The notes beneath the pieces were generated by a model. The model saw only the letters and a program-made list of their open reading frames with translations, ran no database searches and was not told the origin of the DNA. From contig NZ_AP018694.1 of the NCBI RefSeq assembly GCF_009689585.1, positions 5,199,501 through 5,263,500 of the forward strand: 64,000 nucleotides of DNA, read 5' to 3'. A program made the position numbers and the translations under genes. Source of the DNA: Aquipluma nitroreducens. Its GTDB lineage: Bacteria > Bacteroidota > Bacteroidia > Bacteroidales > Prolixibacteraceae. Below are positions 26,434 through 36,294 of the stretch, in pieces (positions within the stretch are counted from its first letter, which is position 1; every line of letters starts with the position of its first letter).

Positions 26434-27576
26434 TTAGTTTAATGGCAAACTGATGAAAACCGTAGTCCCCTCTTGTGTTGTGCTTTCTATCCATATTTTA
26501 CCATCATGTTGAGATATAAAATCTTTACACAAGATCAATCCCAGGCCAGTTCCAAGTTCGTTTTCGGTACCAGTGGTATTGGTATGTTTATCAATTCTAA
26601 AAATTGAAGAAAGTCTTTCGGAAGAAATGCCAATTCCATGATCTGATACTGAAATTTGTATTTCGGTTTCAAGCCGGGTAGCTGAAATTTTAATTTTTCC
26701 ACCTTTAAATGAGAATTTTATAGCATTTGAAATTAGATTTCTAAGAATTGAATCGAGCATGTTTTTGTCAGCAAAAACATAAAGGTCTTTACTTACCGAA
26801 ACTGATATTTTAATGTTTTTGTTAAAAGCAGCACTTTCAATCATACTTAATGATTCATTTACTTGTGCTTTAAGATTTAATGTTTCAGGATTAAATTGGC
26901 TTCCGCCTATTTGATTTCGTGTCCAGGTCAATAAGTTTTCGAGTAATTGGTAGGCATGCTTCGATGCGCTTTCGATTGTTTTCAACCCGGTGAGAAGAGT
27001 TTTTTTGTCAAGTTGATCGAAATTACTGAGCATTAAATCGGTGAATCCGAGTATTGCATTAAATGGACTTTTAAGATCGTGTGCAATGATTGACATGAAT
27101 TTGTCCCTGGTGTCATTCACTTCCTGAAGTTCCTTAGCTTGTTTTGCCAATAATTCCTGAGCATTTCTTCTTTCAGATATTTCAGTGATATGAACGATAT
27201 ATCCTGAAATTTCGTTGGATTGATTGAACGTTGGATTGATAAAGCATTCGAGATAACGAATGCCATTACAAGTTGTTTGATACAGGTTGTGGCTCTTTAT
27301 TGCATCGAAGTCGTAAACTAATTCATATTTTATCGATTTCCCTGCTTTAATATCAGCTATTTTTTGTTCTGACAGATGTGGATTTGTAAATAAATCTAAT
27401 CCTTTTATATCACTAATGTTTTTGAGACCAAACAAATCAAAACAGGCCTGATTAGCGTCCAATAAAAATCCATCTTTATCGTACAATTCAATTGAAATAG
27501 GAGACTGTCTGAAAATATCAATTAATCCCGGATTTCCATGAATTGGTTCCTGGAACTTAGTCATCATTGCCGACAT
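26434..27576 (-). CDS. PAS-domain sensor histidine kinase
   Basis: 380 residues (ATG 27576; ATG 27564 also possible). One PAS domain (residues ~20-130), then a short coil and a HisKA domain with FMSIIAHDLKSPFNAILGF (phospho-acceptor His), N-box NLISNAIKFSFKGG, G1 DHGIGI and G2 GTGLGLILCK. Soluble, with no membrane segment. It is the first gene of a two-gene operon with the multi-PAS kinase; together they look like a phosphorelay input whose output regulator is encoded elsewhere. Confidence 0.88.
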   Translation of the reverse strand: MSAMMTKFQEPIHGNPGLIDIFRQSPISIELYDKDGFLLDANQACFDLFGLKNISDIKGLDLFTNPHLSEQKIADIKAGKSIKYELVYDFDAIKSHNLYQTTCNGIRYLECFINPTFNQSNEISGYIVHITEISERRNAQELLAKQAKELQEVNDTRDKFMSIIAHDLKSPFNAILGFTDLMLSNFDQLDKKTLLTGLKTIESASKHAYQLLENLLTWTRNQIGGSQFNPETLNLKAQVNESLSMIESAAFNKNIKISVSVSKDLYVFADKNMLDSILRNLISNAIKFSFKGGKIKISATRLETEIQISVSDHGIGISSERLSSIFRIDKHTNTTGTENELGTGLGLILCKDFISQHDGKIWIESTTQEGTTVFISLPLN

Positions 27577-27895
27577 TTTTCATAATTAGAAGAACCGAAC
27601 TGGGAATACTACATCAAAAATTTTACTCGAACATAATAGAAATAAGAATCGACAATATAAATAAATAAAATTGTCTTTTAAAAGGAAATGATTATTTGAT
27701 TTTGAGTGAATTAATTAATTTAATCTGGAATGAATACGACTTATATGGTAAACTTCAATTTTCGCAGATCGAAAGTGAATCGATAAGTTCATTTTTGTTT
27801 CCCTGCCAATATGTAACAAGTGTCCGATTGGTTTGCAACGATGGTATAAGATAAACTGAAATATACTTTCTTTGTATTTCCTTATTGTGATATTG
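27577..27895. other. Divergent region between sensor kinases and PUL sigma factor
   Basis: About 320 bp separating the minus-strand kinases from the plus-strand sigma factor gene. No gene was found. Promoters for both directions must lie here, but no clear TTTG / TAnnTTTG pair with correct spacing was seen. Confidence 0.4.
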
Positions 27896-28435
27896 ATGAC
27901 AGAATTCGATTATTTGTTTCGTAAATACCACCGTCGACTTTTACTCTATACTCTAAAGTTTGTAGAACGTGAAAGCGATGCCCTTGATATTGTACAAAAC
28001 GTTTTCGTTGCCATATGGGAAAATGGGAAATATAAACAAAAGGAAGAATTGGTTCAGGCTTATCTGTTTAATTCCATTAAGAACGGTTGCCTGAATTACC
28101 TGAAACACCAAAAGATTGTGCAAAAGTTCGAAAATGAAACTTCATTTCAGTTGTTGGAAATGGAAGCAGTATATTACCAATCAGGTGAAAAATCACTCAT
28201 CGAACGAGAAAATCTGAAGCAGATAAATGATGCTATTGATTCATTGCCAGCTATTTATAAAGAAATTATTGTGCTTAGCCGGGTTGAAGGCCTCAAAAAC
28301 GATGAAATTGCGACCCAACTTCATTTACCGATTAGAACGGTTGAGACCCGTGTTTTTAGGGCTTTATCTGCATTAAGAGAGAAGATATCGCGAAAATCAT
28401 TTTTTATTCTCTTGTCCTTAAGATGGTTACAATAG
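27896..28435 (+). CDS. ECF RNA polymerase sigma factor (FecI-type, Bacteroidota)
   Basis: About 179 residues from ATG 27896 (MTEFDYLFRKYH); a TTG at 27872 adds eight residues that do not fit the family. Region 2 is seen in YHRRLLLYTLKFV and ALDIVQNVFVAIWEN. Region 4 is SLPAIYKEIIVLSRVEGLKNDEIATQLHLPIRTVE, split here as family helices with the HTH at the C-terminus. With FecR, SusC (carrying STN) and SusD downstream, it forms a transenvelope signalling unit that would switch on this pectin locus when substrate is imported. Confidence 0.9.
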   Translation: MTEFDYLFRKYHRRLLLYTLKFVERESDALDIVQNVFVAIWENGKYKQKEELVQAYLFNSIKNGCLNYLKHQKIVQKFENETSFQLLEMEAVYYQSGEKSLIERENLKQINDAIDSLPAIYKEIIVLSRVEGLKNDEIATQLHLPIRTVETRVFRALSALREKISRKSFFILLSLRWLQ

Positions 28436-28528
28436 AATGTGAATTATTTGTGAAGAAAAGGTGATTTTTCTGACGTAGAATAAACTGTTCAGTTGTCTTA
28501 GTATTGTCAAAAGAAAAGATACAGCTGA

Positions 28529-29524
28529 ATGAAAGACAAAGAATATACCGAAAACCTGATTGTTCGTTACTTGAATGGGAATTGTACCCCGGAAGAACAA
28601 GCAGAATTAAAAGACTGGATTGAAGAATCTAATGATACTAAGAGAGAATATCTTTCTATAAAAGATATTTGGGACTCAATAAACTCTCCAAAAGAAAGTA
28701 CGGCCGAACAACTTGCACTTTTTTATAAAAATCAATATGAAAAAAGTAAAAAATCACGAATTGTATGGATTCGTACTTTTTCGGCCATAGCTGCAATACT
28801 GATTATTGGGTTGATATTTTCTGTTTTAGTTCCGACAAATACCGCAAATTCATCTGAAAGCGTTCAGGTATTTTCAGTACCTATGGGATCGCGATCAAAA
28901 GTGATTCTTGCCGACGGGTCGGAAGTAAGCTTGAATTCAGGAAGCGAATTGAAATATTCGTCTGGTTTCTCATCACAGAATAGGGTGGTGAGCCTAACTG
29001 GAGAGGCTTTCTTTAAAGTGAAAACCGATAAGGAACATCCGTTCACTGTAAAAACTTCTGATTTTGATATAAAGGTTACCGGTACCAAGTTTAACGTCTG
29101 TTCGTATGCTGATAATAAATACTCAACTGCAACATTGGAAGAGGGAAAAATCAGTCTTCAGTTAAAAGATAACTCAACAACCTTAAAAGTTGAACCGGGC
29201 GAGAAATTTCAACTCGATCGCAAAACCCTGATGCATTCATTAGATCAGGCTGATGTAGAATCTGAAATTGCCTGGAAGGACGATCAGTTCATTTTTAAGA
29301 ATATTCCATATTCGGAACTCGCCAAACGCCTCGAACGTTGGTATGATGTAAAATTGAATTTTTCCGATCAAAAGCTTCAAAACTATGCTTTTACCGGAAA
29401 GTTTAAAAATCAGGAGACCATTTGGCAAGTGTTGGATGCGTTGAAACTTACGTCGCCAATTGATTACCAGAAAACTACTTTCAGAGAATTCACTATCATA
29501 TATAAACCATTAAAATATAATTAA
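28529..29524 (+). CDS. FecR-family anti-sigma factor
   Basis: 331 residues. The cytoplasmic N-terminus (1-80) binds the sigma factor. One membrane helix (~82-103, IRTFSAIAAILIIGLIFSVL) is followed by the periplasmic FecR domain: VPMGSRSKVILADGSEVSLN, SLTGEAFFKV, FTVKTSDFDIKVTGTKFNV. The C-terminal DUF4974 domain (~250-331, with FKNIPYSELAKRLERWYDV) contacts the STN domain of the SusC partner. It lies 93 bp after the sigma gene. Confidence 0.92.
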   Translation: MKDKEYTENLIVRYLNGNCTPEEQAELKDWIEESNDTKREYLSIKDIWDSINSPKESTAEQLALFYKNQYEKSKKSRIVWIRTFSAIAAILIIGLIFSVLVPTNTANSSESVQVFSVPMGSRSKVILADGSEVSLNSGSELKYSSGFSSQNRVVSLTGEAFFKVKTDKEHPFTVKTSDFDIKVTGTKFNVCSYADNKYSTATLEEGKISLQLKDNSTTLKVEPGEKFQLDRKTLMHSLDQADVESEIAWKDDQFIFKNIPYSELAKRLERWYDVKLNFSDQKLQNYAFTGKFKNQETIWQVLDALKLTSPIDYQKTTFREFTIIYKPLKYN

Positions 29525-29612
29525 TTAAACAAAGAAGACGAATTGTCGCCACAACAATCCGCCTTCCAAAAAACAATCATTTTTACATTAATTGTCTAAA
29601 CATTTCAAAACT

Positions 29613-32600
29613 ATGAAAAAAAAATGGATTCACCCGAAGGGAATGTCTCTTATTGACGTCCCTTTAATTGTACGTATTATGAAACTAATAACGCTTTTTT
29701 TGTTTGTTGCAGTGATGCATGTTTCCGCAGCAAGCTATTCGCAAACGACTAAACTTAAAATTGTTGGCCAAAATCTTACACTTGGTGAAATTATGGAGCG
29801 GATTGAAAATCAGTCTGAGTTCTCGTTTTTCTTTAATGCCAATCAGATTGATTTGACAAGACGAATGAGTATTGATGCTGAGGATCAACAAATAAATAAA
29901 GTTCTGGACCAGATTTTGGCAGGTACCGGATTAACTTACACAGTGAATAACAAGTTGATTGTTATCCATAAACAAGGAGAAAACGATAACGTTTTTTCTG
30001 GTCAGCAAACAAATAAGATTTCCGGGAAAGTGATCGATTCTGCCGGATTACCGTTGCCCGGAGTATCTGTTGTTGTAAAAAAAACAACGAATGGTGTGAT
30101 TACTGACATGAATGGACAGTATAATTTATCAAACGTTCCGGCAGGAGCTACTGTTTCGTTTTCATTTGTTGGAATGAGAAGCCAGGAAATTGTTGTTACG
30201 AATCAAACAGTTATTAATGTGACCATGGAAGATGAATCAATTGGCATCGAAGAAGTGGTTGCAGTTGGATATGGTACTCAAAAGAAGCGCGATGTCGTTG
30301 GAGCGTCGGCTTCATTTAAGGCCGATAAAATAGATGAAAGACCTTTGGTGCGGATCGATCAGGCATTAGTTGGCCAAATGGCAGGTGTTCAGGTTAAACA
30401 AACCTCAGGAGCGCTTGGTAAAGCATTCAGTATTCAGGTTCGTGGCACAGGTTCTATTTCTGCCGGAAACGAACCTTTGTATGTAATTGATGGATTTCCT
30501 CTTGCAGCGGCTAACCCAAACAGCTCCGGAAATTATGCCAATGGCAATCCATTGGATAACATTAATCCAAACGACATTGAATCAATACAGGTTCTGAAAG
30601 ATGCTGCATCAGCTGCCATTTACGGATCGCGTGCAGCAAACGGTGTGGTTTTAATCACAACTAAACATGGGAAAAGCGGAAAGCCTCAAATTACACTCAA
30701 CAGCTACGTTGGTTACAATCAGGCAAACCGCAAACTGGATATGTTGAATGCTGAAGAATGGGTTGATCGTGCAACTGAAATGATTAATGCACAGTGGGTT
30801 GCTTCAGGAACAGGTCGTTTGGCTTCGCAATCGACTGCTGAAAGACGCCAGATTTTGGGACTTTCCGGCAATGCTTATAATACCAATTACATGATTGACG
30901 ATCGCTGGAATATGCCTGGTCATCCGGGTCTGAATTACATTGATTGGCAGAATGAAGCATTCCGTAAGGGCTTGGTTCAAAATTATCAGGTATCTGCCAA
31001 TGGTGGAAACGAAGTTGTAAAATACTACGTTTCAGTAAATACTGTTGGACAGGAAGGTATGGTTATCGGAATGAACCACAAAAGTTATTCAGCCAGAGCA
31101 AACGTTGAAGTTAAAGCAAACGACAAATTAAAGTTCGGGATTAATTTAACACCAACTTATTCTGAAACGAATGATCCGGGCGTTGAAGGTAAAGATAATA
31201 TTCTGCACCAGTTGGTTAGCTATTCACCGGTTCAGGAAGATACCATGAAACTATACCCAAATTCATTCGAATACGGACAGTATAAATGGAGTACATCGGC
31301 TAATAGCCCGATTGCGAAGCTTGAAAACAAAATTGGGTTAACCAAACGCTTCCGCACACTTACTTCTATTTTTGGCGAATACGAAATCATTAAGAATCTG
31401 TTTTTCAAATCGACTCTGAACTTCGACAATACAGATAATACTGCAAAAAGCTACGTTCCATATTCCATTGCCAGTTCGTTATCAGCTCGGTTATCGCAGT
31501 TAACAGTTCTTACTTCAGGATCGCTGAATAGTTATAAAAAGCAAACTTTTGTGAATGAAAATACCCTTTCATATAGCAAAACATTGTTTGAAGATCATAA
31601 TATAAATCTTTTAGCCGGAGCATCATATAACAGCGATAAGCTGGATGTCAGCAACATGAGTTCGAATGGTGGTTTTAACAGTTACGTTATTACAACCCTC
31701 AATGCCGCTAATGGTATAACCGGAAATTCAAGCGAAACTAAAAATGTTTTGCTTTCATACTTTGGTAGAGCGCAGTACAGCTATAAAGATAAATATCTTT
31801 TATCTGCCAGTATCCGCCGCGATGGTTCTTCCAGATTTGGCTCTAACTCCAAATGGGGAATTTTCCCTTCAGCATCAGTCGGTTGGAGAATATCTGAAGA
31901 AAATTTTATGAAAAGTATTAAAGTAATAAATGACCTAAAATTAAGAGGAAGCTGGGGTAAGTCGGGTAATTACAACATTGGTGATTACAGTAGTATTCCG
32001 GTGTTGGCAAATTACAACTACACATTTAATTCGGGTCAGGCTACCGGACAAGCTCCAAGTGCTATTACCAATCCGGATATTACCTGGGAAGAATCGAAAA
32101 CCTATGATGTTGGTTTCGATATCGGATTGTTTGGATCGCGAATTACCGGTTCATTCGATTATTATAATAAATTGAATTATAACCTTTTATTGAATGTTCC
32201 TATTCCTCAGAGCACAGGTTTTTCAACCTCACTCAACAATGTAGGTAAAGTTCGGAATCAGGGTTGGGAAATTGAATTGATTTCCAGAAACATGACTGGA
32301 AAATTTCAATGGACCACAATGGCTAATTTAAGTCACAATGCCAACAAAGTTGTTGAATTGGCTTCAGGACAAACTCAAATCCTGATTCCTTCATTGTTCG
32401 ACATTTCGCACTCCATTCTGAAAGTTGGCGAACAAATGAATAGCATCTATGTCGTAAAACAAATTGGTATATTATCTCAGGCTGACATCGATAATAAAGT
32501 AGCTCGGTATGGTACTGAAACCGTTGGCGACCCAAAGTACTTCGATGCAAATAACGACGGGCTGATTGATGCTAATGACCGTATTATTGTTGGTCATCCA

Positions 32601-33116
32601 AACCCATCGTACAATTGGGGTATTACAAACACATTCAAATACAAAGGATTTGATTTGTCAATTTTGGTTCAGGGTCAAAGTGGTGGCTCAATCTACTCGT
32701 TGCTTGGTCGTGCTTTAGGTCGTACCGGTCAGGGAGTTGTTGACAATGCACTTGGTTTTTATCGCGATCGCTGGCGTTCTGCAGAAGATCCTGGCGCTGG
32801 AACTGTTGGTAAAGCATATTCAACTTTCGGGCGTATTAAAAATACAGACTGGATGTATTCATCCGATTACTGGCGAATTCGTAATATCACGCTTGGCTAT
32901 GATTTAGGTCAGAAACTTCACAATAAAATTCTGACTGGTGCGCGTGTTTATGTAACAGCCGAAAACTGGTTTGGAAAGGATAAGTATTATGGAGGCTTTA
33001 ATCCTGAAGCAACAAATACTGACCTGTCAGGAAACTCTTCATTCCCCGAAGCGGGAGATTACGGTGGTTTACCTCTGGCAAAATCCTTAATCCTTGGACT
33101 TAACTTAACCTTCTAA
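29613..33116 (+). CDS. SusC/RagA-family TonB-dependent outer membrane transporter with STN domain
   Basis: 1167 residues from ATG 29613 (TTG 29592 is also in frame). A signal peptide (MKLITLFLFVAVMHVSAASYSQ region) ends near residue 43. STN domain ~50-105 (LTLGEIMERIENQSEFSFFF), carboxypeptidase-like beta-sandwich ~140-215 (ISGKVIDSAGLPLPGVSVVVKK), then plug and beta-barrel. The STN domain is the signalling arm that contacts FecR, so substrate uptake and expression are linked. It should import rhamnogalacturonan oligosaccharides with its SusD lid, by context. It is 20 bp upstream of susD. Confidence 0.93.
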   Translation: MKKKWIHPKGMSLIDVPLIVRIMKLITLFLFVAVMHVSAASYSQTTKLKIVGQNLTLGEIMERIENQSEFSFFFNANQIDLTRRMSIDAEDQQINKVLDQILAGTGLTYTVNNKLIVIHKQGENDNVFSGQQTNKISGKVIDSAGLPLPGVSVVVKKTTNGVITDMNGQYNLSNVPAGATVSFSFVGMRSQEIVVTNQTVINVTMEDESIGIEEVVAVGYGTQKKRDVVGASASFKADKIDERPLVRIDQALVGQMAGVQVKQTSGALGKAFSIQVRGTGSISAGNEPLYVIDGFPLAAANPNSSGNYANGNPLDNINPNDIESIQVLKDAASAAIYGSRAANGVVLITTKHGKSGKPQITLNSYVGYNQANRKLDMLNAEEWVDRATEMINAQWVASGTGRLASQSTAERRQILGLSGNAYNTNYMIDDRWNMPGHPGLNYIDWQNEAFRKGLVQNYQVSANGGNEVVKYYVSVNTVGQEGMVIGMNHKSYSARANVEVKANDKLKFGINLTPTYSETNDPGVEGKDNILHQLVSYSPVQEDTMKLYPNSFEYGQYKWSTSANSPIAKLENKIGLTKRFRTLTSIFGEYEIIKNLFFKSTLNFDNTDNTAKSYVPYSIASSLSARLSQLTVLTSGSLNSYKKQTFVNENTLSYSKTLFEDHNINLLAGASYNSDKLDVSNMSSNGGFNSYVITTLNAANGITGNSSETKNVLLSYFGRAQYSYKDKYLLSASIRRDGSSRFGSNSKWGIFPSASVGWRISEENFMKSIKVINDLKLRGSWGKSGNYNIGDYSSIPVLANYNYTFNSGQATGQAPSAITNPDITWEESKTYDVGFDIGLFGSRITGSFDYYNKLNYNLLLNVPIPQSTGFSTSLNNVGKVRNQGWEIELISRNMTGKFQWTTMANLSHNANKVVELASGQTQILIPSLFDISHSILKVGEQMNSIYVVKQIGILSQADIDNKVARYGTETVGDPKYFDANNDGLIDANDRIIVGHPNPSYNWGITNTFKYKGFDLSILVQGQSGGSIYSLLGRALGRTGQGVVDNALGFYRDRWRSAEDPGAGTVGKAYSTFGRIKNTDWMYSSDYWRIRNITLGYDLGQKLHNKILTGARVYVTAENWFGKDKYYGGFNPEATNTDLSGNSSFPEAGDYGGLPLAKSLILGLNLTF

Positions 33117-33136
33117 CCGTTTAAAATCTACGAAAA

Positions 33137-34630
33137 ATGAAAAAGATATTTTATTTCATCATACTATTGGCTGTGTTTTCTTCATGCTCAGACGAATTGA
33201 ACCAATTGCCAATTTCGAGCGCCACAACCGAGACATTCTATAAATCGACCAATGATTTTTTACAAGGTGTCAATGCCGTTTATGCTGACTTAAGGGCCTA
33301 TCCTGATCGTCAGTTAAACCTTTCAGAAACGAGATCTGATAACTTGTATGCTGTATCCGACGGTGGAGTACGCGATTGGGAAGGAATTAACAGTTTTCAC
33401 AAAACCATTGCCGCTAATCCATACATTACTGAAGCGTGGCTTACTAACTACAATGGGATATACCGTGCAAACGTTGTTCTCGACCAGCTTGTTAAAAACG
33501 GTACTATTATAACAGACGTAACTCTGCGCAAAAGATTGGAAGCCGAAGCAAAATTCCTTCGTGCAACTTATTATTTTGATTTGGTTCGTTCGTTCGGAAA
33601 AGTTCCCCTTATCATCACTCCAATAAGTGTTTCTGAAGCATTATCAATTCCGCAGAGTCCGGTAACCGATATTTATGCCCTTATTCTTTCGGATTTGCAA
33701 TTTGCTACCGAAAATTTGTCGGAAACGAATGCTGCAGCTGATAAAGGAAGGGCAACGAAATACAGTGCCAAAGGTTTGTTAGCCCTGGTTTATATGACCC
33801 GTTCGGGCCCAACATACAACATTGATGGTCCGGGCTTAGGCTTAAATGAATGGTCTCAGGCAATTACGTTGCTCAATTCGATTATCGACAGTAAAAAATA
33901 TTCGTTCCTTCCAAGTTACTCGAACATTTTTTCGTATACCAATGAGAATAATCCCGAGGTTATTTTTGATATTCAGTATATTACAGGTTTAAGTCCGGTA
34001 CTTGGGTCAACTTTTGCGTGGCTTTTAGTTCCTGATGCCTACTTTCAATCAAAAGGGAAAGCTATTCAGGGAGGTTTAACTATTCGTCCGGTAGCCGAAA
34101 CATTAATTAATTCCTTCGAGCCCGGAGATGTTCGAAAAACATTCTCAATTCAATCCGGATACGTGTACAACGGAGTTTCTGAACCTCGTTCGTTTTTCGT
34201 GAAGTATGTTGATTTGACAAAAGTTCCGACAAACCGTTTAGACTGGCCAATCAACTTTATTGCACAACGTTATACCGATATTCTGATGTTGAAAGCAGAA
34301 TGTATTTTGCATGGAGCTTCAGGAACACAAGCCGAAGTTGATGCAATTGTGAATCAGGTTCGTACTCGTGCCGGTTTGACCACGCCTGTTGCAAATGTAA
34401 CTTTACCTCAATTGATGGCTGAAAGACAAAAAGAATTTATGGGCGAAGGATTACGTTGGAACGATTTAGTACGGTCTGGTTTAGTTGAAACAATTATGCC
34501 TGACTGGATCACAGCTGAAGATATTCAAAAACAGATCCAGCCGTTCCAGACGAATTATATTATTTATCCAATTCCTCAATCAGAGATTGATGTAAAAGGC
34601 GGACTTTATACGCAGAATGCAGGTTACTAA
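33137..34630 (+). CDS. SusD/RagB-family glycan-binding lipoprotein
   Basis: 497 residues. Lipoprotein signal MKKIFYFIILLAVFSSC (Cys17). The body shows the helical TPR-like SusD fold: LNQLPISSATTETFY, RLEAEAKFLRATYYFDLVRSFG, and the C-terminal LMAERQKEFMGEGLRWNDLVR motif typical of the family. It forms the lid of the SusC transporter and binds oligosaccharide at the cell surface. A strong terminator follows, so sigma, fecR, susC and susD may form a unit separate from the enzyme genes. Confidence 0.93.
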   Translation: MKKIFYFIILLAVFSSCSDELNQLPISSATTETFYKSTNDFLQGVNAVYADLRAYPDRQLNLSETRSDNLYAVSDGGVRDWEGINSFHKTIAANPYITEAWLTNYNGIYRANVVLDQLVKNGTIITDVTLRKRLEAEAKFLRATYYFDLVRSFGKVPLIITPISVSEALSIPQSPVTDIYALILSDLQFATENLSETNAAADKGRATKYSAKGLLALVYMTRSGPTYNIDGPGLGLNEWSQAITLLNSIIDSKKYSFLPSYSNIFSYTNENNPEVIFDIQYITGLSPVLGSTFAWLLVPDAYFQSKGKAIQGGLTIRPVAETLINSFEPGDVRKTFSIQSGYVYNGVSEPRSFFVKYVDLTKVPTNRLDWPINFIAQRYTDILMLKAECILHGASGTQAEVDAIVNQVRTRAGLTTPVANVTLPQLMAERQKEFMGEGLRWNDLVRSGLVETIMPDWITAEDIQKQIQPFQTNYIIYPIPQSEIDVKGGLYTQNAGY

Positions 34631-34690
34631 TCTTTAGTCAGGTTTTTGAAATCTACTTGAGCGACTCAAATTTTGCAAGAATTGACTGAT

Positions 34691-34719
34691 AAAAGGTGGG
34701 TGTTGCAGCCCACCTTTTT
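34691..34719 (+). terminator. Rho-independent terminator after susD
   Basis: Stem GGTGGG/CCCACC extended by flanking A/T pairs, 8-nt loop, then T5. Confidence 0.85.
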
Positions 34720-34904
34720 AAACCTTCAAAAGCACAGTCGATTTCCAACGACAGGAACTTCAGTTGAGAAGTAGATATTCAAACTGACTGTAGAACAGCT
34801 AAAAACTAATTTCCGAAAATTACCAGATAAGGCAGGATGCCTTCCAAATTTGCTAATTGTATATTTGATCAACCCCCAAAACCAACCAATAAACGAATAA
34901 ACCA

Positions 34905-36170
34905 ATGAGACCACTAAACATATTTCCGATTTTTCTTTTAATCCTGGTTTCTGCTTGTCATTCGCAAAAACCACCTGTAATTGAAACCGGTTCGGTTACT
35001 CCAATGCCCAACGAGTGGATCGACAAGGACACGCATCATAAAGTTGTTAAGTTAACTTCACAGATGGATGGAAACAGCCTCAGTTTCTACTTTCATAACA
35101 ATCCGTTTATCGGCACTGATATGGTATTTTATAACAGCAGCAAACAGAATCCGGATGAGGTAACTGACATGAAAAAAGAAGAAACATACAACTCGAATAT
35201 TAAGAATAAACAACTCTACTCCATCAATATCAACACAAAAGAAATTAATCAGCTTACTTTTTGTTCATCTCCCATGAATGGCGAAATTGTTTCGGAGAAA
35301 ACAAAAACTGTGTTTTACCAAATAAACGACAGTATATTTTCATTGCAGCCTGCAACTAAAAAAGTAAAGTTGGTCTATGTTTTTCCTGAAGATTTTAAAG
35401 CTTCGATTACCACGGTAAATGCTGATGGCACTTTACTGGCCGGTTCGAGAGCTACAGAAGAAGAGAATAAAATTTTGAAAAATAATCCGAACAAGAGCGA
35501 TTTCTTTAATCTGATTTACGAAGCAAAACTTCCGAAAACCTTATTTACGATAAATATACAAACCGGTCAACTCAATAAAATATTTACTGATAACGCATGG
35601 CTCAATCATGTGCAATTCTCTTCGGTAAACCCCAATTTATTAATGTTTTGCCACGAAGGTCCCTGGCATAAAGTCGACCGGGTTTGGACCATCGATGTAA
35701 ATACGAAGCAGGTAACCCAGATTCATCATCGTACCATCGATCAGGAAATCTGGGGGCACGAATGGTTTGGCAAAAGCGGAAAAACCATCTGGTTCGACCT
35801 ACAACAGCCAAGGGGCGAACTATTTTTTGTTGGTGGTTACAATGTTGCTTCGGGCAAGGAAATAAAATACAGTTTGGAAAGAAACGAATGGAGTGTACAT
35901 TACAATTCAAATTCTACCGAAACTCTGTTTGCGGGCGATGGCGGCGACCCGGGTGCGGTTGCCAAGGCTCCCGACGGACAATGGATTTATTTGTTTACGC
36001 CTGATGGTGATCGTTTCAAATCGGAGCGCCTTGTAAACATGAAACACCACAATTACAAGCTCGAACCAAACGTGCATTTTACTCCCGATGATAAATGGAT
36101 TATTTTTAGGGCTAATTTTGAAGGACAATCGAATATTTATGCTGTTGAGATTGAAAAATCATCCAATTAA
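34905..36170 (+). CDS. Oligogalacturonate lyase (PL22), lipoprotein
   Basis: 421 residues with lipoprotein signal MRPLNIFPIFLLILVSAC. The body is a seven-bladed beta-propeller with the PL22 signatures WLNHVQFSSVNPNLLMFCHEGPWH and IWGHEWF, which carry metal-binding His residues, and KLEPNVHFTPDDKWIIF near the end. PL22 enzymes cleave short oligogalacturonides, giving 4-deoxy-5-ketouronic acid. As an outer-membrane or periplasmic lipoprotein it would act on imported fragments. It starts about 275 bp after susD, after a terminator, so it probably has its own promoter. Confidence 0.88.
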   Translation: MRPLNIFPIFLLILVSACHSQKPPVIETGSVTPMPNEWIDKDTHHKVVKLTSQMDGNSLSFYFHNNPFIGTDMVFYNSSKQNPDEVTDMKKEETYNSNIKNKQLYSININTKEINQLTFCSSPMNGEIVSEKTKTVFYQINDSIFSLQPATKKVKLVYVFPEDFKASITTVNADGTLLAGSRATEEENKILKNNPNKSDFFNLIYEAKLPKTLFTINIQTGQLNKIFTDNAWLNHVQFSSVNPNLLMFCHEGPWHKVDRVWTIDVNTKQVTQIHHRTIDQEIWGHEWFGKSGKTIWFDLQQPRGELFFVGGYNVASGKEIKYSLERNEWSVHYNSNSTETLFAGDGGDPGAVAKAPDGQWIYLFTPDGDRFKSERLVNMKHHNYKLEPNVHFTPDDKWIIFRANFEGQSNIYAVEIEKSSN

Positions 36171-36294
36171 GGTTTATTAATCTAAATTGAGTTTTTAAAA
36201 CTTTTGCAAGTTCTCATTTAGATTTACCTTGCGGTCAATATGATTTTAAGAGAAGAAATTGCTTGTTAAGACTGAATAAATAAAATTTCTAATA